This document shows, piece after piece, positions 16,093-25,375 of a stretch of 64,000 nucleotides of DNA. Source of the DNA: Reyranella sp. GTDB lineage: Bacteria > Pseudomonadota > Alphaproteobacteria > Reyranellales > Reyranellaceae. A model generated the notes under the pieces. That model had not been told where the DNA came from. It saw only the letters and a program-made list of their open reading frames with translations, and searched no databases. Where the stretch lies: positions 62,001 through 126,000 of the forward strand of contig NZ_SCUT01000019.1 of the NCBI RefSeq assembly GCF_004297265.1, read 5' to 3'. The position numbers and the translations under genes are program-made. Each line of letters begins with the position of its first letter. The stretch's first letter is position 1.

Positions 16093-17025
16093 TTAGCGGC
16101 GCACCATCGCCGACATCGGCGGCCGATGCCCGTTGCTCATCATCGGACGCATGGCCGGGCCGGACGAGGCCGTGATGGCCGGCTGCGCCGCCATGCCGGT
16201 GCGGATGTCGCGCGCAACCTTGACCAGGCGCGGGCCCCAGTCGGCTTCGAGACGGTCGCGGCTGATCTGGTAGATCGGCGCCGAGGCGTTGACGGCATAG
16301 GCCGCCGTGCCGTCGGAATTGCGCAGCGGGGCGCCGACGCCGCACAGTTCGGGCAGCCACTCGCCCCAGGTGACGCAGAAGCCGCGGTCGGTCAGTTCCT
16401 TGAACGAGCGCTCGAGGCCGGCCTTGACCTTGGTCCAATCGTCGCGCCAGCGGCGGCGGATGGCATCGATCTGCTTGTTGCGGTCGACGTCGGGCAATGT
16501 GAACAGGTAGGCGCGGCCCATCGCCGTGCTGGCCATCGGCACGCGCGTGCCGACATCGTGGGTGATCGCCACGACCGACGGGCCCCGGCAGGCTTCGAGG
16601 TAGATCATCGAATGGCGGTCGCGGCCGCCCAGCGCGGTCGAGGCGTTGAGGGCGTGCGCGAGCTGCTCCAGCGGCTGACGCGAGGCGCGGCGCACGTCCA
16701 TGCTCGAGATTGCGGCATAGCCCAGCGCCAGCACGGAGGCGCCCAGCTCGTACTTCCGGAAACGGCGGATGTAGTTGAGGTAACCCAGCTCGGTCAGCGT
16801 GTGCGTGAGGCGGGCGACGGTCGGCTTCGGCAGACCGGTGCGGTGGGCGATCTCCTGGTTGCCCAGCATGCCTTCGCCGGCATGGAAGGCGCGGAGGATG
16901 TCGAGACCGCGGGCAAGCGCGGTGACGAACTGGCGGTCCTTGCTGTTCGACCCCTCGGCGAGGCCGCTTTCGACCGAGCTCTGGAAGGCCGCGGTTCGCG
17001 TGACGAGATGGCTTACATTGCCCAT
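16093..17025 (-). CDS. IclR-family transcriptional regulator
   Basis: A 310-residue regulator: a winged helix-turn-helix near residues 40-95 (ALARGLDILRAF, then GNQEIAHRTGLPKPTVARLTHTL, quoted in part) followed by the ligand-binding IclR effector domain (about 110-270; RVPMASTAMGRAYL segment). A basic Met-rich tail ends the protein. ATG 17025 is set by CCAGGAG 7 bases upstream. Its divergent neighbour is xseB; the candidate operator stem-loop at 17176-17198 lies in the intervening region. Members usually control catabolic genes; the adjacent thioesterase is an obvious candidate target but that is inference. Confidence 0.9.
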   Translation of the reverse strand: MGNVSHLVTRTAAFQSSVESGLAEGSNSKDRQFVTALARGLDILRAFHAGEGMLGNQEIAHRTGLPKPTVARLTHTLTELGYLNYIRRFRKYELGASVLALGYAAISSMDVRRASRQPLEQLAHALNASTALGGRDRHSMIYLEACRGPSVVAITHDVGTRVPMASTAMGRAYLFTLPDVDRNKQIDAIRRRWRDDWTKVKAGLERSFKELTDRGFCVTWGEWLPELCGVGAPLRNSDGTAAYAVNASAPIYQISRDRLEADWGPRLVKVARDIRTGMAAQPAITASSGPAMRPMMSNGHRPPMSAMVRR

Positions 17026-17175
17026 GCGCTTACTCCTGGTGAATGGCCGTTTATTTCTTTGCGGGGCGGAACCTGCCATCGCCTCACGGCGACCGCAATG
17101 CGATGGGCTGGATTTTGGCCTGCGAACGTGCAAAGCGGCCATGTCACAGGTGCGTGATTCGATTATCGCCAGTTG

Positions 17176-17198
17176 CAGAGACGCAGTTTTGCTCTCTG
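17176..17198. promoter_or_regulatory. Imperfect palindrome between IclR and xseB genes
   Basis: CAGAGA at the left and TCTCTG at the right are reverse complements, and GCA/TGC next to them pair as well with one bulged base. It lies in the 273-base divergent region between the IclR regulator and xseB, an AT-richer stretch without any credible gene. It could be an operator or a transcript hairpin; position alone supports the first reading weakly. Confidence 0.3.
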
Positions 17199-17298
17199 AT
17201 TCGGGAATTTTCGGCCTATTTACGTGACGAGGGCGGCATTTTTCGACATGTTCGCCGCCTCCGGCTACGATCCGGGCCGACCCCCTGAGAGGCAAGAA

Positions 17299-17553
17299 TT
17301 GGCAAAAGAACCCACCCTGCCGAAGGACATCACCGCCCTGTCTTTCGAAGACGCGCTGAAGGAGCTGGAGGGCATCGTCCAGCAGCTCGAGCGCGGCCAG
17401 GTGAAGCTCGACGAGGCGATTTCGGCCTACGAGCGCGGCGCGCTGCTGAAGCGCCACTGTGAGCAGCGGCTGGCCGAGGCCAAGATGAAGGTGGAAAAGA
17501 TCGTGTTCTCCGCCGACGGCTCGGTCGCGACGCAACCCGCCGATCTCGGCTGA
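17299..17553 (+). CDS. xseB: Exodeoxyribonuclease VII small subunit
   Basis: An 84-residue protein with the compact two-helix XseB pattern: [19 protein letters not shown] near residue 14-32 (19 residues), then [22 protein letters not shown] (quoted in part) and a short charged end. XseB activates XseA to degrade single-stranded DNA. The start is uncertain: TTG 17299 has GAGAGG 6 bases ahead and gives the conventional length; GTG 17224 and ATG 17248 are in frame but add sequence unlike the family. xseB-ispA-dxs is a conserved alphaproteobacterial order; ispA begins 11 bases further on. Confidence 0.88.
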   Translation: MAKEPTLPKDITALSFEDALKELEGIVQQLERGQVKLDEAISAYERGALLKRHCEQRLAEAKMKVEKIVFSADGSVATQPADLG

Positions 17554-17564
17554 TCTCCCTCCCC

Positions 17565-18473
17565 ATGCCGTTGTCGTCGCACACCCGGTTTGGCGCTGCG
17601 CTTTCGTTTGCCGCCGAATCCGTCGAACGCACCATGGATCGCCTACTGCCGAGCGGCGTCTCGGGCGAGGCGCGCGTCTTCGAGGCGATGCGCTATTCCA
17701 GCCTGGGCGGCGGCAAGCGGCTGCGGGCCTTCTTCGTGCTGGCCGGCGCCACCCTGTTCAAGGTCGGGACCCTGCCGGCCCTGCGCACCGCCAGCGCCAT
17801 CGAGTTCGTGCACGCCTATTCGCTGATCCATGACGATCTGCCGGCGATGGACGACGACGATCTGCGGCGCGGCAAGCCCTCCTGCCATCGGCAGTACGAC
17901 GAGGCGACCGCGATCCTGGCCGGCGATGCGCTTCAGGCGCTGGCCTTCGAGGTGCTGGCGCACGAGGACACGCATGGCGATCCGGCGGTGCGTGTGGCTC
18001 TGGTCGCCGAGCTGGCGAAGGCCGCCGGCGCCCGCGGCATGGTCGGCGGCCAGATGCTCGACCTGCTGGCCGAGGAGGAGGGCTCCGACCAGTCGATCGG
18101 CGCCATCACCCACCTGCAACGATTGAAGACGGGTGCGTTGATCTCATTCTCGTGCACCGCCGGCGCCATCCTCGGAAAGGCCAGCGATCACGCTCGGTCG
18201 GCGCTTTCCATGTATGCTCACGATCTCGGCCTCGCCTTCCAGATCGTCGACGACCTGCTCGACATCGAGGGCGACGCGGCCGAGCTCGGCAAGGCGACGG
18301 GCAAGGACGAGGCGGCGGGGAAGGCGACGTTCGTGTCCATCCTGGGGGGCGAGCGTGCGCGGGCCCAGGCGGGGATGCTGGCGCGACAGGCGGCCGCGCA
18401 TCTCGAGCCGTTCGGCGAGGCGGCGGATTTGCTACGGCAAGCCACAGAATTCGTCGTGGCGCGTCGCACCTGA
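17565..18473 (+). CDS. ispA: Polyprenyl (farnesyl/geranylgeranyl) diphosphate synthase
   Basis: Condenses isopentenyl and allylic diphosphates to C15 (or longer) isoprenyl diphosphates. Both aspartate-rich motifs are visible: FARM beginning at D90 in DDLPAMDDDDLRRGK and SARM at D229-D-L-L-D. GGKRLRAF near residue 47 binds IPP. The 302-residue length fits farnesyl diphosphate synthase of this family. The residue pattern before FARM (EFVHAYSLIHDD) suggests a short-chain product but does not prove it. It stands between xseB and dxs, as is typical in the group. Confidence 0.92.
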   Translation: MPLSSHTRFGAALSFAAESVERTMDRLLPSGVSGEARVFEAMRYSSLGGGKRLRAFFVLAGATLFKVGTLPALRTASAIEFVHAYSLIHDDLPAMDDDDLRRGKPSCHRQYDEATAILAGDALQALAFEVLAHEDTHGDPAVRVALVAELAKAAGARGMVGGQMLDLLAEEEGSDQSIGAITHLQRLKTGALISFSCTAGAILGKASDHARSALSMYAHDLGLAFQIVDDLLDIEGDAAELGKATGKDEAAGKATFVSILGGERARAQAGMLARQAAAHLEPFGEAADLLRQATEFVVARRT

Positions 18474-18480
18474 AGTTGGG

Positions 18481-18496
18481 GCACAGCTCGCTGTGC
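18481..18496. other. Perfect 6-bp stem-loop just ahead of the dxs ribosome site
   Basis: GCACAG-CTCG-CTGTGC, immediately followed by the AGGAG site at 18497-18501. The ispA stop is 8 bases upstream and dxs starts at 18514. A hairpin directly upstream of a Shine-Dalgarno sequence may influence translation or RNA processing; no T-run follows, so it is unlikely to terminate. Confidence 0.5.
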
Positions 18497-18513
18497 AGGA
18501 GTATGATAGTTAG

Positions 18514-20430
18514 ATGACCGGGCAGAGTACGACGCCGCTCCTCGATACCGTCGACGTTCCCGCCGACATCCGCCGCCTGCGCGCCGACCAGCTGCGCCAG
18601 CTCGCCGACGAACTGCGCCAGGAGACGATCTCGGCCGTCTCGGTCACCGGCGGTCATCTCGGCGCGGGTCTGGGCGTGGTCGAGCTGACCGTGGCCCTGC
18701 ACTACGTCTTCGACACGCCCAAAGATCGCCTGATCTGGGACGTCGGCCACCAGGCCTATCCGCACAAGATCGTCACGGGCCGCCGCAGCCGGATCCGCAC
18801 CTTGCGTCAGGAGGGTGGACTGTCGGGGTTCACGCGGCGTTCCGAGAGCGAATACGACCCGTTCGGCGCGGCCCATTCCTCGACTTCGATCTCGGCCGGC
18901 CTCGGCATGGCCGTGGCGCGCGACCTGGCCGGCGGCTCGAACAACGTGATCGCCGTGATCGGCGACGGCGCCCTCAGCGCCGGCATGGCCTACGAGGCGA
19001 TGAACAATGCGGGCGCGCTGCGTTCGCGGCTGATCGTGGTGCTGAACGACAACGACATGTCGATCGCGCCGCCGGTCGGCGCCCTGTCGGGCCATCTCTC
19101 GCGCCTCCTGTCGGGCCGGCCCTATGTCACCCTGCGCAACCTCGGCCGCACCTTCGCCGAGAACCTGCCCAAGCCGCTCGAACTCGCGGCCAAGCGGGCC
19201 GAGGAATTCGCCCGCGGCTTCGTCGCCGGCGGCACGCTGTTCGACGAGCTGGGCTTCTACTATGTGGGGCCGGTCGACGGTCACAATCTCGAGCATCTGC
19301 TGCCGGTGCTGAAGAACGCCCGCGACAGCCAGCTCGACAAGCCGATCCTGGTCCATGTCGTCACCAAGAAGGGCAAGGGCTACGCCCCGGCCGAGGCGAG
19401 CGCGGACAAGTACCATGGCGTCGTGAAGTTCGACGTCGTGACCGGCAAGCAGTCCAAGCCGGTCGCCAACGCGCCGCAATACACCGCCGTCTTCGCCAAG
19501 GCGCTGATGGCCGAGGCAGAGGCGGACAGGAAGATCGTGGCGATCACCGCGGCGATGCCCTCTGGCACCGGCCTCGACAAGTTCGCCGAGCGTTTCCCCG
19601 AGCGCACCTTCGACGTTGCGATCGCCGAGCAGCATGGCGTTACCTTCGCCGCCGGCCTGGCGACCGAGGGCTTCAAGCCGTTCACCGCGATCTACTCGAC
19701 TTTCCTGCAGCGCGCCTTCGACCAGGTCGTGCACGATGTCGCCCTCCAGAAGCTGCCGGTGCGCTTCGCCATCGATCGCGCCGGGCTGGTCGGGGCCGAC
19801 GGCGCCACCCATGCGGGCTCCTTCGACGTGGCCTATCTCGGCTGCCTGCCTGACTTCGTGATCATGGCGGCCGGCGACGAACTCGAACTGATGCACATGG
19901 TGGCGACGGCGGCACAGATCGACGACCGTCCCTCGGCCTTTCGCTATCCGCGCGGCGAGGGCGTCGGCGTCGAGCTGCCAGCCAGGGGCACGCCGCTGGA
20001 GATCGGCAAGGGGCGGATCGTGCGTGAGGGCACGAAGATCGCGATCCTGAATTTCGGCGCACGCCTGCAGGAGTGCCTGGTGGCGGCGGAGGATCTCGGC
20101 GCCAAGGGCCTCAGCACCACGGTGGCCGACGCCCGTTTCGCCAAGCCGCTCGATACCGACCTGATCCGCCGGCTCGCGCGCGAGCACGAGGTGCTGATCA
20201 CGATCGAGGAGGGCTCGGTCGGCGGCTTCGCGAGCTTCGTGCTGCAGTATCTCGCCACGGCGGGTCTGCTCGACGCCGGCCTCAAGGTGCGGCCGCTGGT
20301 CCTGCCCGACCGCTTCATCGATCACGCCTCGCCGGCCCGGCAGTACGAATGGGCCGGCCTCAACGCGCCGCAGATCGTGGCGACGGCACTGGCCGCGCTC
20401 GGCCGGCAATCGGAGCGCGCGCGGGGCTAA
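18514..20430 (+). CDS. dxs: 1-deoxy-D-xylulose-5-phosphate synthase
   Basis: First step of the MEP isoprenoid pathway: condensation of pyruvate with glyceraldehyde 3-phosphate, using thiamine diphosphate. Seen are H48 in VTGGHLGAG, the ThDP/Mg motif [18 protein letters not shown] (from residue 150; shown in part), the catalytic glutamate E372 in [11 protein letters not shown], and the C-terminal transketolase domain with [12 protein letters not shown]. The 638-residue length is typical. ATG 18514 uses AGGAG 12 bases upstream, longer than usual, just downstream of a stem-loop. Neighbours are xseB and ispA upstream; the expected tlyA lies 3 kb further on, beyond three opposite-strand genes. Confidence 0.96.
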   Translation: MTGQSTTPLLDTVDVPADIRRLRADQLRQLADELRQETISAVSVTGGHLGAGLGVVELTVALHYVFDTPKDRLIWDVGHQAYPHKIVTGRRSRIRTLRQEGGLSGFTRRSESEYDPFGAAHSSTSISAGLGMAVARDLAGGSNNVIAVIGDGALSAGMAYEAMNNAGALRSRLIVVLNDNDMSIAPPVGALSGHLSRLLSGRPYVTLRNLGRTFAENLPKPLELAAKRAEEFARGFVAGGTLFDELGFYYVGPVDGHNLEHLLPVLKNARDSQLDKPILVHVVTKKGKGYAPAEASADKYHGVVKFDVVTGKQSKPVANAPQYTAVFAKALMAEAEADRKIVAITAAMPSGTGLDKFAERFPERTFDVAIAEQHGVTFAAGLATEGFKPFTAIYSTFLQRAFDQVVHDVALQKLPVRFAIDRAGLVGADGATHAGSFDVAYLGCLPDFVIMAAGDELELMHMVATAAQIDDRPSAFRYPRGEGVGVELPARGTPLEIGKGRIVREGTKIAILNFGARLQECLVAAEDLGAKGLSTTVADARFAKPLDTDLIRRLAREHEVLITIEEGSVGGFASFVLQYLATAGLLDAGLKVRPLVLPDRFIDHASPARQYEWAGLNAPQIVATALAALGRQSERARG

Positions 20431-21833
20431 CCGCGCGGATCGATCGGCGTGAGACGCGGGGCGTGAGCCTCGACGATCTCCGCGGCATCGAGGCAGAGAT
20501 CCTCGCGGAAGCGGGCGGCGATCACCTGCACGCCGACCGGCGTACCGTCGGCCAGGCCCGTCGGCACCGACACCGAGGGATAGCCCAGCACCGGCGTCGC
20601 GAGCAGGCAATGCTGCGCCGCCATCATGCGATCGACCACCGGCTGTTCCTGCAGATCGAGCCCGTCGGGGAAGGGCAGGACGTGCGAGACCGGGACGACC
20701 GCGACCGCATACTTCGCGAAGAATAGCGACCAGGCGCGCATCAGGGCGAGACGCTGGCCGAATGCGTCGAGCAGGCCATCGGCATCGATCTCCGGCACGT
20801 AGCGCAGATGGCCCTCGACGTTGCGCCGGGCCGCCGCGTCGCCCAGCGCCTGCACGGTGGCGACGAAACCGCGCCGCTCGTCATTGACGACCATTCGGTG
20901 CCATAGCTCCGCGGCTTCGCCCAGCTTAGGTGGCGCGACCTGCTCAACCACATAGCCTGCCGCTTCGAGCGCACGGCCGGCTTGTTCGACGGCGGCGCGA
21001 ACCTCCGGCACAACGTCGTCGAACGGAGCGGGCGCGATCGCCGCGCGCAGCGGACGGGGCGGCGCGGGACCGGCGAGCGGCGCCGGCACCCAGTTGGGAT
21101 CGCGTGCATCGCCCATCGCCATGGCGGCGAAGGCGAGTCGAACGTCCGCGACGGAGCGTGCGAGTGGCCCCTGCACGGACATCAGCTGCGCGGTGATCGG
21201 CCGCTCGGCGGTGGCCGACGGGTTGAAGGCCGGCACGCGCCCCGGCGTCGGCCGCAGGCCCGCCACGCCGCAGGCATAGGCCGGGTAGCGGATCGAGCCG
21301 CCATAGTCGTTGCCGTGCGCGATGGCGCCCATGCCGGCGGCGAGCGCGGCCGCTGCGCCGCCGCTCGATCCGCCCGGTGTCAGGCCCTTGCCCCACGGGT
21401 TGCGCGTCGCGCCGTGCAGTTCGTTGTCGGTGAACCAGCGATGCGAGAAGGCCGGCGTGTTGGTGCGGCCGACGATCACCGCGCCGGCCTTGCGCAGGTT
21501 GGCGACGACCGGACTGTCCTCGGTCGCCACCAGATCGCGGAAGGCCACGACACCGTTGGTGGTGGCGCGGCCTTTGGTGTCGACGTTGACCTTCACCGTC
21601 ACCGGTACACCGTGCAGCGGGCCGCAGGCGGCGCCGCTGCGGCGCGAGGCATCGGCCTGGCGCGCGGCCTGTAGCGCCTCGTCGACCATGACGTCGACGA
21701 CGGCATTGACCTTCGGATTGACGGCCTCGATGCGCCCTAGAACGGACCGGGTCGCGTCCTCGCTCGAAACGGCGTCCCGCGTGATCGCCCGCGCCAGGTC
21801 GACCGCCGACCAGCTCCAGAGTTCGTCCGCCAT
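20427..21833 (-). CDS. Amidase-signature (GatA-like) amidase
   Basis: Hydrolyses an amide bond using the Ser-cisSer-Lys triad: K81 in [11 protein letters not shown], the S156/S157 pair in [15 protein letters not shown], and S180 in YGGSIRYPA. The 468-residue length is normal. Overlap of its stop with the dxs stop (4 bases, convergent) shows the two are read in opposite directions. The catalytic domain, without a GatB/GatC neighbour, argues for a free-standing amidase rather than the glutamyl-tRNA amidotransferase subunit. ATG 21833 is taken; a weak ribosome site (GAGGAGAGACG) lies upstream. The substrate is unknown. Confidence 0.88.
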   Translation of the reverse strand: MADELWSWSAVDLARAITRDAVSSEDATRSVLGRIEAVNPKVNAVVDVMVDEALQAARQADASRRSGAACGPLHGVPVTVKVNVDTKGRATTNGVVAFRDLVATEDSPVVANLRKAGAVIVGRTNTPAFSHRWFTDNELHGATRNPWGKGLTPGGSSGGAAAALAAGMGAIAHGNDYGGSIRYPAYACGVAGLRPTPGRVPAFNPSATAERPITAQLMSVQGPLARSVADVRLAFAAMAMGDARDPNWVPAPLAGPAPPRPLRAAIAPAPFDDVVPEVRAAVEQAGRALEAAGYVVEQVAPPKLGEAAELWHRMVVNDERRGFVATVQALGDAAARRNVEGHLRYVPEIDADGLLDAFGQRLALMRAWSLFFAKYAVAVVPVSHVLPFPDGLDLQEQPVVDRMMAAQHCLLATPVLGYPSVSVPTGLADGTPVGVQVIAARFREDLCLDAAEIVEAHAPRLTPIDPRG

Positions 21834-21855
21834 CCCGTCTCTCCTCCAAGTCCTT

Positions 21856-21987
21856 CACCTCCCCCGTCTTACGGGGGAGGCCGGGAGGGGGAAAGCAACA
21901 CGATGAATTTGAAGTGGGGAGAGGGCCGGACCCGTGGCTTTCCCCCTCCGACCCTTCGGGCCACCTCCCCCGTGTGACGGGGGAGGT
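21856..21987. repeat. Inverted repeat family D, large copy
   Basis: Both ends carry a short hairpin CACCTCCCCCGT-nnn-ACGGGGGAGG (left at 21856-21880, right at 21962-21986), and the inner parts (GAGGGGGAAAGC after the left hairpin and GCTTTCCCCCTC before the right one) are reverse complements. The element of about 132 bases sits between the amidase and peroxiredoxin genes and has no ORF. The single hairpin at 40611-40631 looks like a relic or solo copy of it. Confidence 0.75.
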
Positions 21988-22014
21988 AAGCTATGAGAGC
22001 GCTTATGCGTCCCT

Positions 22015-22677
22015 TCAATCCTTGGGCTGCGGGACGATGCGCAGATAGGGCTTCAGGGCCCTCCAGCCGTTCGGGTACTTGGCCTTGGCGGCCTCGTCGG
22101 AAACGGCGGGCACGATGATCACGTCCTCGCCCTTCTTCCAGTTCACCGGCGTCGCCACCTGGTGCTTCGCCGTGAGCTGGCAGGATTCGAGGAGGCGCAG
22201 CACCTCGTCGAAGTTGCGGCCGGTGCTCATCGGGTAGGTGAGCATCGCCTTGATCTTCTTGTCGGGGCCGATGATGAACACCGAGCGCACGGTCGCGTTG
22301 TCGGCGGCGGTGCGGCCCTCCGACGTCGTGCCGGCGCCTTCCGGCAGCATGTCATAGGCGGTCGCGACCTTGAGCTCGGGATCGCCGATCATCGGAAAGG
22401 TGACGGCGTGCCCTTGCGTCTCCTCGATGTCCTTCGCCCACTTGGAGTGGTTGGTCACGGGATCGACAGAGAGGCCGATGATCTTGGTGTTGAGCTTGTC
22501 GAACTGCGGCTTGAGGCCGGCCATGTAGCCGAGCTCGGTCGTGCAGACCGGCGTGAAGTCCTTCGGGTGGGAGAACAGGATCGCCCAGCCGTCGCCGATC
22601 CACTTGTGGAACTCGATGGGACCCTGGGTCGTCTCGGCCTTGAAGTCCGGCGCGGTCGAATTGATGCGAAGCGTCAC
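22015..22677 (-). CDS. 1-Cys peroxiredoxin
   Basis: Reduces hydrogen peroxide and alkyl peroxides with a single peroxidatic cysteine, C45, in the motif P-x-x-F-T-P-V-C-T-T-E. The C-terminal 1-cysPrx domain (about residues 150-220, GEDVIIVPAVSD) and the absence of a second cysteine at the resolving position put it in the Prx6 group. GTG 22677 is favoured since GGAGGA sits 7 bases upstream; ATG 22692 would add 5 residues but has no good ribosome site. Length 220 residues. It is on the strand opposite to dxs and tlyA, in a three-gene block with the amidase and an SDR. Confidence 0.9.
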   Translation of the reverse strand: MTLRINSTAPDFKAETTQGPIEFHKWIGDGWAILFSHPKDFTPVCTTELGYMAGLKPQFDKLNTKIIGLSVDPVTNHSKWAKDIEETQGHAVTFPMIGDPELKVATAYDMLPEGAGTTSEGRTAADNATVRSVFIIGPDKKIKAMLTYPMSTGRNFDEVLRLLESCQLTAKHQVATPVNWKKGEDVIIVPAVSDEAAKAKYPNGWRALKPYLRIVPQPKD

Positions 22678-22728
22678 GGTGAAGTCCTCCATTTGCGGAC
22701 CGCACCTCAACCCTTCCGCCGGGCGCGG

Positions 22729-23472
22729 TCAAGCCTTGGCAGGAATCCAGCTCGTGAGGCCCAATCCACCATCGACTTCTACTGTCGTACCCACCACATA
22801 GCGGCCAAATCTTTCCGACAGGATCGCGACGGCGACCTGGGCGATGTCGTCGGGCGTGCCGGCGCGGCCGAGCGGAATCTGCGCGACCAGGCCGGCGAGA
22901 TTGTCGGCGACGAATCCACCGCCTGGAATGGCGCCCGGCGCGATCGCGTTCACCCTTATGCCGTCCGGCGCCAGAACGCGCGCCAGCTCCTTCATCACCA
23001 TGGTCATGCCGGCCTTCGAGGCGCTGTAGTGCGGCAGGTTGCGCGGCATCTCGCGGTGCTGCGACGTGACCAGGATCATGCGCCCCCTGATCTTGTTGTC
23101 GCGCATGTGGCGTCCCACCTCGCGGCCGAGGAAGAATCCGGACCGCAGGTTGATGTCGGTCATCAGGTCCCACGTCTCCTCGCTGACCGACAGCGGCGTG
23201 TCGACCTCCAGCCGGCGCGGGCTCGCCGCATGGACGAACAGCGAGATCGTGCCGAGTGTCTGCACAGCGCCGTCGAGGAGGTTCCTCCAGCCATCGCGCC
23301 TGGACAGGTCGGCGGCGAGGAAATCGATGCCGTCCTCCGCGGGCGGGGCGGCGATGTCGCTGCCGAGCACGATCGCGCCCTCGGCCTTCAATGCCTTGGC
23401 GATGCCGCGGCCGATGCCGCCGGCGCAGCCCGTGATCAGGGCGCGTTCGCCCTCCAGAAGTTTCATGCTCAT
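22729..23472 (-). CDS. Short-chain dehydrogenase/reductase
   Basis: An NAD(P)-dependent SDR of about 247 residues. The Rossmann motif TGCAGGIGRG lies near residue 15, and the catalytic pair YSASK is near 160 (PHYSASKAGM). The position preceding the tyrosine, usually Ser in the tetrad, appears as S in TSQHREMP. It has the glycine-rich C-terminal GTTVEVDGGLGL ending typical of the FabG-like subgroup. The start is uncertain; ATGs at 23481, 23472 and 23466 are in frame and none has a strong ribosome site. Substrate is unknown. Same strand and 52 bases from the peroxiredoxin. Confidence 0.83.
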   Translation of the reverse strand: MSMKLLEGERALITGCAGGIGRGIAKALKAEGAIVLGSDIAAPPAEDGIDFLAADLSRRDGWRNLLDGAVQTLGTISLFVHAASPRRLEVDTPLSVSEETWDLMTDINLRSGFFLGREVGRHMRDNKIRGRMILVTSQHREMPRNLPHYSASKAGMTMVMKELARVLAPDGIRVNAIAPGAIPGGGFVADNLAGLVAQIPLGRAGTPDDIAQVAVAILSERFGRYVVGTTVEVDGGLGLTSWIPAKA

Positions 23473-23510
23473 GTCCGGCATGCTAGCAGGTCCCCGAAAG
23501 GGAGACAGTC

Positions 23511-24258
<748 letters not shown>

Positions 24259-24269
<11 letters not shown>

Positions 24270-24366
24270 GGAGGCCCGATGGGCCGTCTCGAAGGATGGG
24301 TAACGGACGGGGTGCTTGTGCCCACCCTTCGAGACGCGCTCCTGCGGAGCGCTCCTCAGGGTGAGG
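24259..24366. repeat. Inverted repeat family B, copy 2
   Basis: Left arm starts CCTCATCCTGAGG and ends GAAGGATGGG; right arm starts CCCACCCTTCGAGACGCG and ends CTCAGGGTGAGG, with a short spacer. The structure and outer sequence match copy 1 at 7868-7976, while the internal hairpin differs. The left arm supplies the final codons and TGA stop of tlyA, so this copy inserted into or replaced the gene's natural 3' end. Confidence 0.85.
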
Positions 24367-24412
24367 TAGTTTGTGGAATGCTCATCATGAGTCGGTAACG
24401 CTTACAATGACG

Positions 24413-25375
24413 CTAGCGAACCGCGCGAGTCACCCTGAACTTGTTGTTGTCCGCCAGCGTCTCGAACGATGTGAAGTTTGCCTTCAGCAGCGGCTCGTAG
24501 GGCAGTCCGCGGTTGGCGACCATGTAGAACCGCCCGCCCGGCTTCAGCGCGTGAGCCGCGACGGCGATGAAGCCCTGGCCCAGGGCCGGCTCGGCGGCCC
24601 GGCCGGCGTGGAACGGCGGATTGCAGACGATGGCGTCGTAGCTGGCAGGCGCCGCCTCGGCGATCAGGTCGAGCCAATGGAAGGTCGCCCGCGGATCGGG
24701 GACGTTCGCGCGGGCCGCTTCGATCGCGCGATGCTCGGCGTCGATGCCGTCGATCTTCGTGACGGCGGGGCAGGTGGCGAGGACGTGTCGCGTGAGGAAG
24801 CCCCAGCCGCAGCCGAAATCGGCGACATGTCCTGCTAGATCACCAGGAAGATGCACCGCCAGCAGGGCGGATCCGTCGTCGACATGATCCCACGAGAAGA
24901 CGCCGGGCTGACTCAGCCACGAACCGTCACCGACCGGCTGCAGGCTGGTGAGCTGCCGCCAATAGTCGGGCGGCGTGGCTTCGCGCTTGGTGAACCAGAA
25001 GACGCGGCTGTGGAACTTCGAGAGCGTGTCGACGACGCCGAAGGCCCTGGCGACATGCTTTTCCAGGCTCGCCGCGCCGTCGTCGTTGGCGCCGGCCGAG
25101 ACCAGCGTGCCGCCGGGCGCGAGCAGCGACCAGCCGCGCGCGATGTTGGCGAAGTTCTCTTCCTTGTGCTTGGTCAGCAGCACGAGGCCGAGTTCGTGGC
25201 CACCCTTTTCCAGCCTCGGCACAGCCTGCTTCAGTCGAAGGTAAGCCGGCCGGAACGACTGCTCCGCGTCGATCTCCGCAAAGGGCGGATCCTCGGCGCG
25301 CAGGAAGAACGCCCGCCTGGGGGCGAGCGCTCCGGTGTCGAAGGCGTGGGCGAGGGCGCGTGTCGCCTGGCTCAC
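24413..25375 (-). CDS. RsmC/RlmG-like rRNA (guanine-N2)-methyltransferase
   Basis: A 320-residue class I SAM methyltransferase: an N-terminal catalytically poor domain followed by VADFGCGWGFLTRHVL (motif I, about residue 190) and CNPPFHAG (motif IV, about 255), the NPPF sequence typical of exocyclic-amine N-methylases such as RsmC and RlmG. It probably methylates a guanine in rRNA. GTG 25375 begins within the last codons of the alcohol dehydrogenase gene (GTGA overlap), so the two are translationally coupled. The long in-frame extension upstream to 26134 is a shadow of the dehydrogenase. RsmC and RlmG cannot be separated by eye. Confidence 0.8.
   Translation of the reverse strand: MSQATRALAHAFDTGALAPRRAFFLRAEDPPFAEIDAEQSFRPAYLRLKQAVPRLEKGGHELGLVLLTKHKEENFANIARGWSLLAPGGTLVSAGANDDGAASLEKHVARAFGVVDTLSKFHSRVFWFTKREATPPDYWRQLTSLQPVGDGSWLSQPGVFSWDHVDDGSALLAVHLPGDLAGHVADFGCGWGFLTRHVLATCPAVTKIDGIDAEHRAIEAARANVPDPRATFHWLDLIAEAAPASYDAIVCNPPFHAGRAAEPALGQGFIAVAAHALKPGGRFYMVANRGLPYEPLLKANFTSFETLADNNKFRVTRAVR

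Noticed and set aside
18106-20610. Long 834-codon open frame on the minus strand across ispA/dxs
   Set aside because: It is antisense to dxs and ispA, with no family motif and a composition typical of complement of high-GC coding sequence; dxs has all catalytic motifs.
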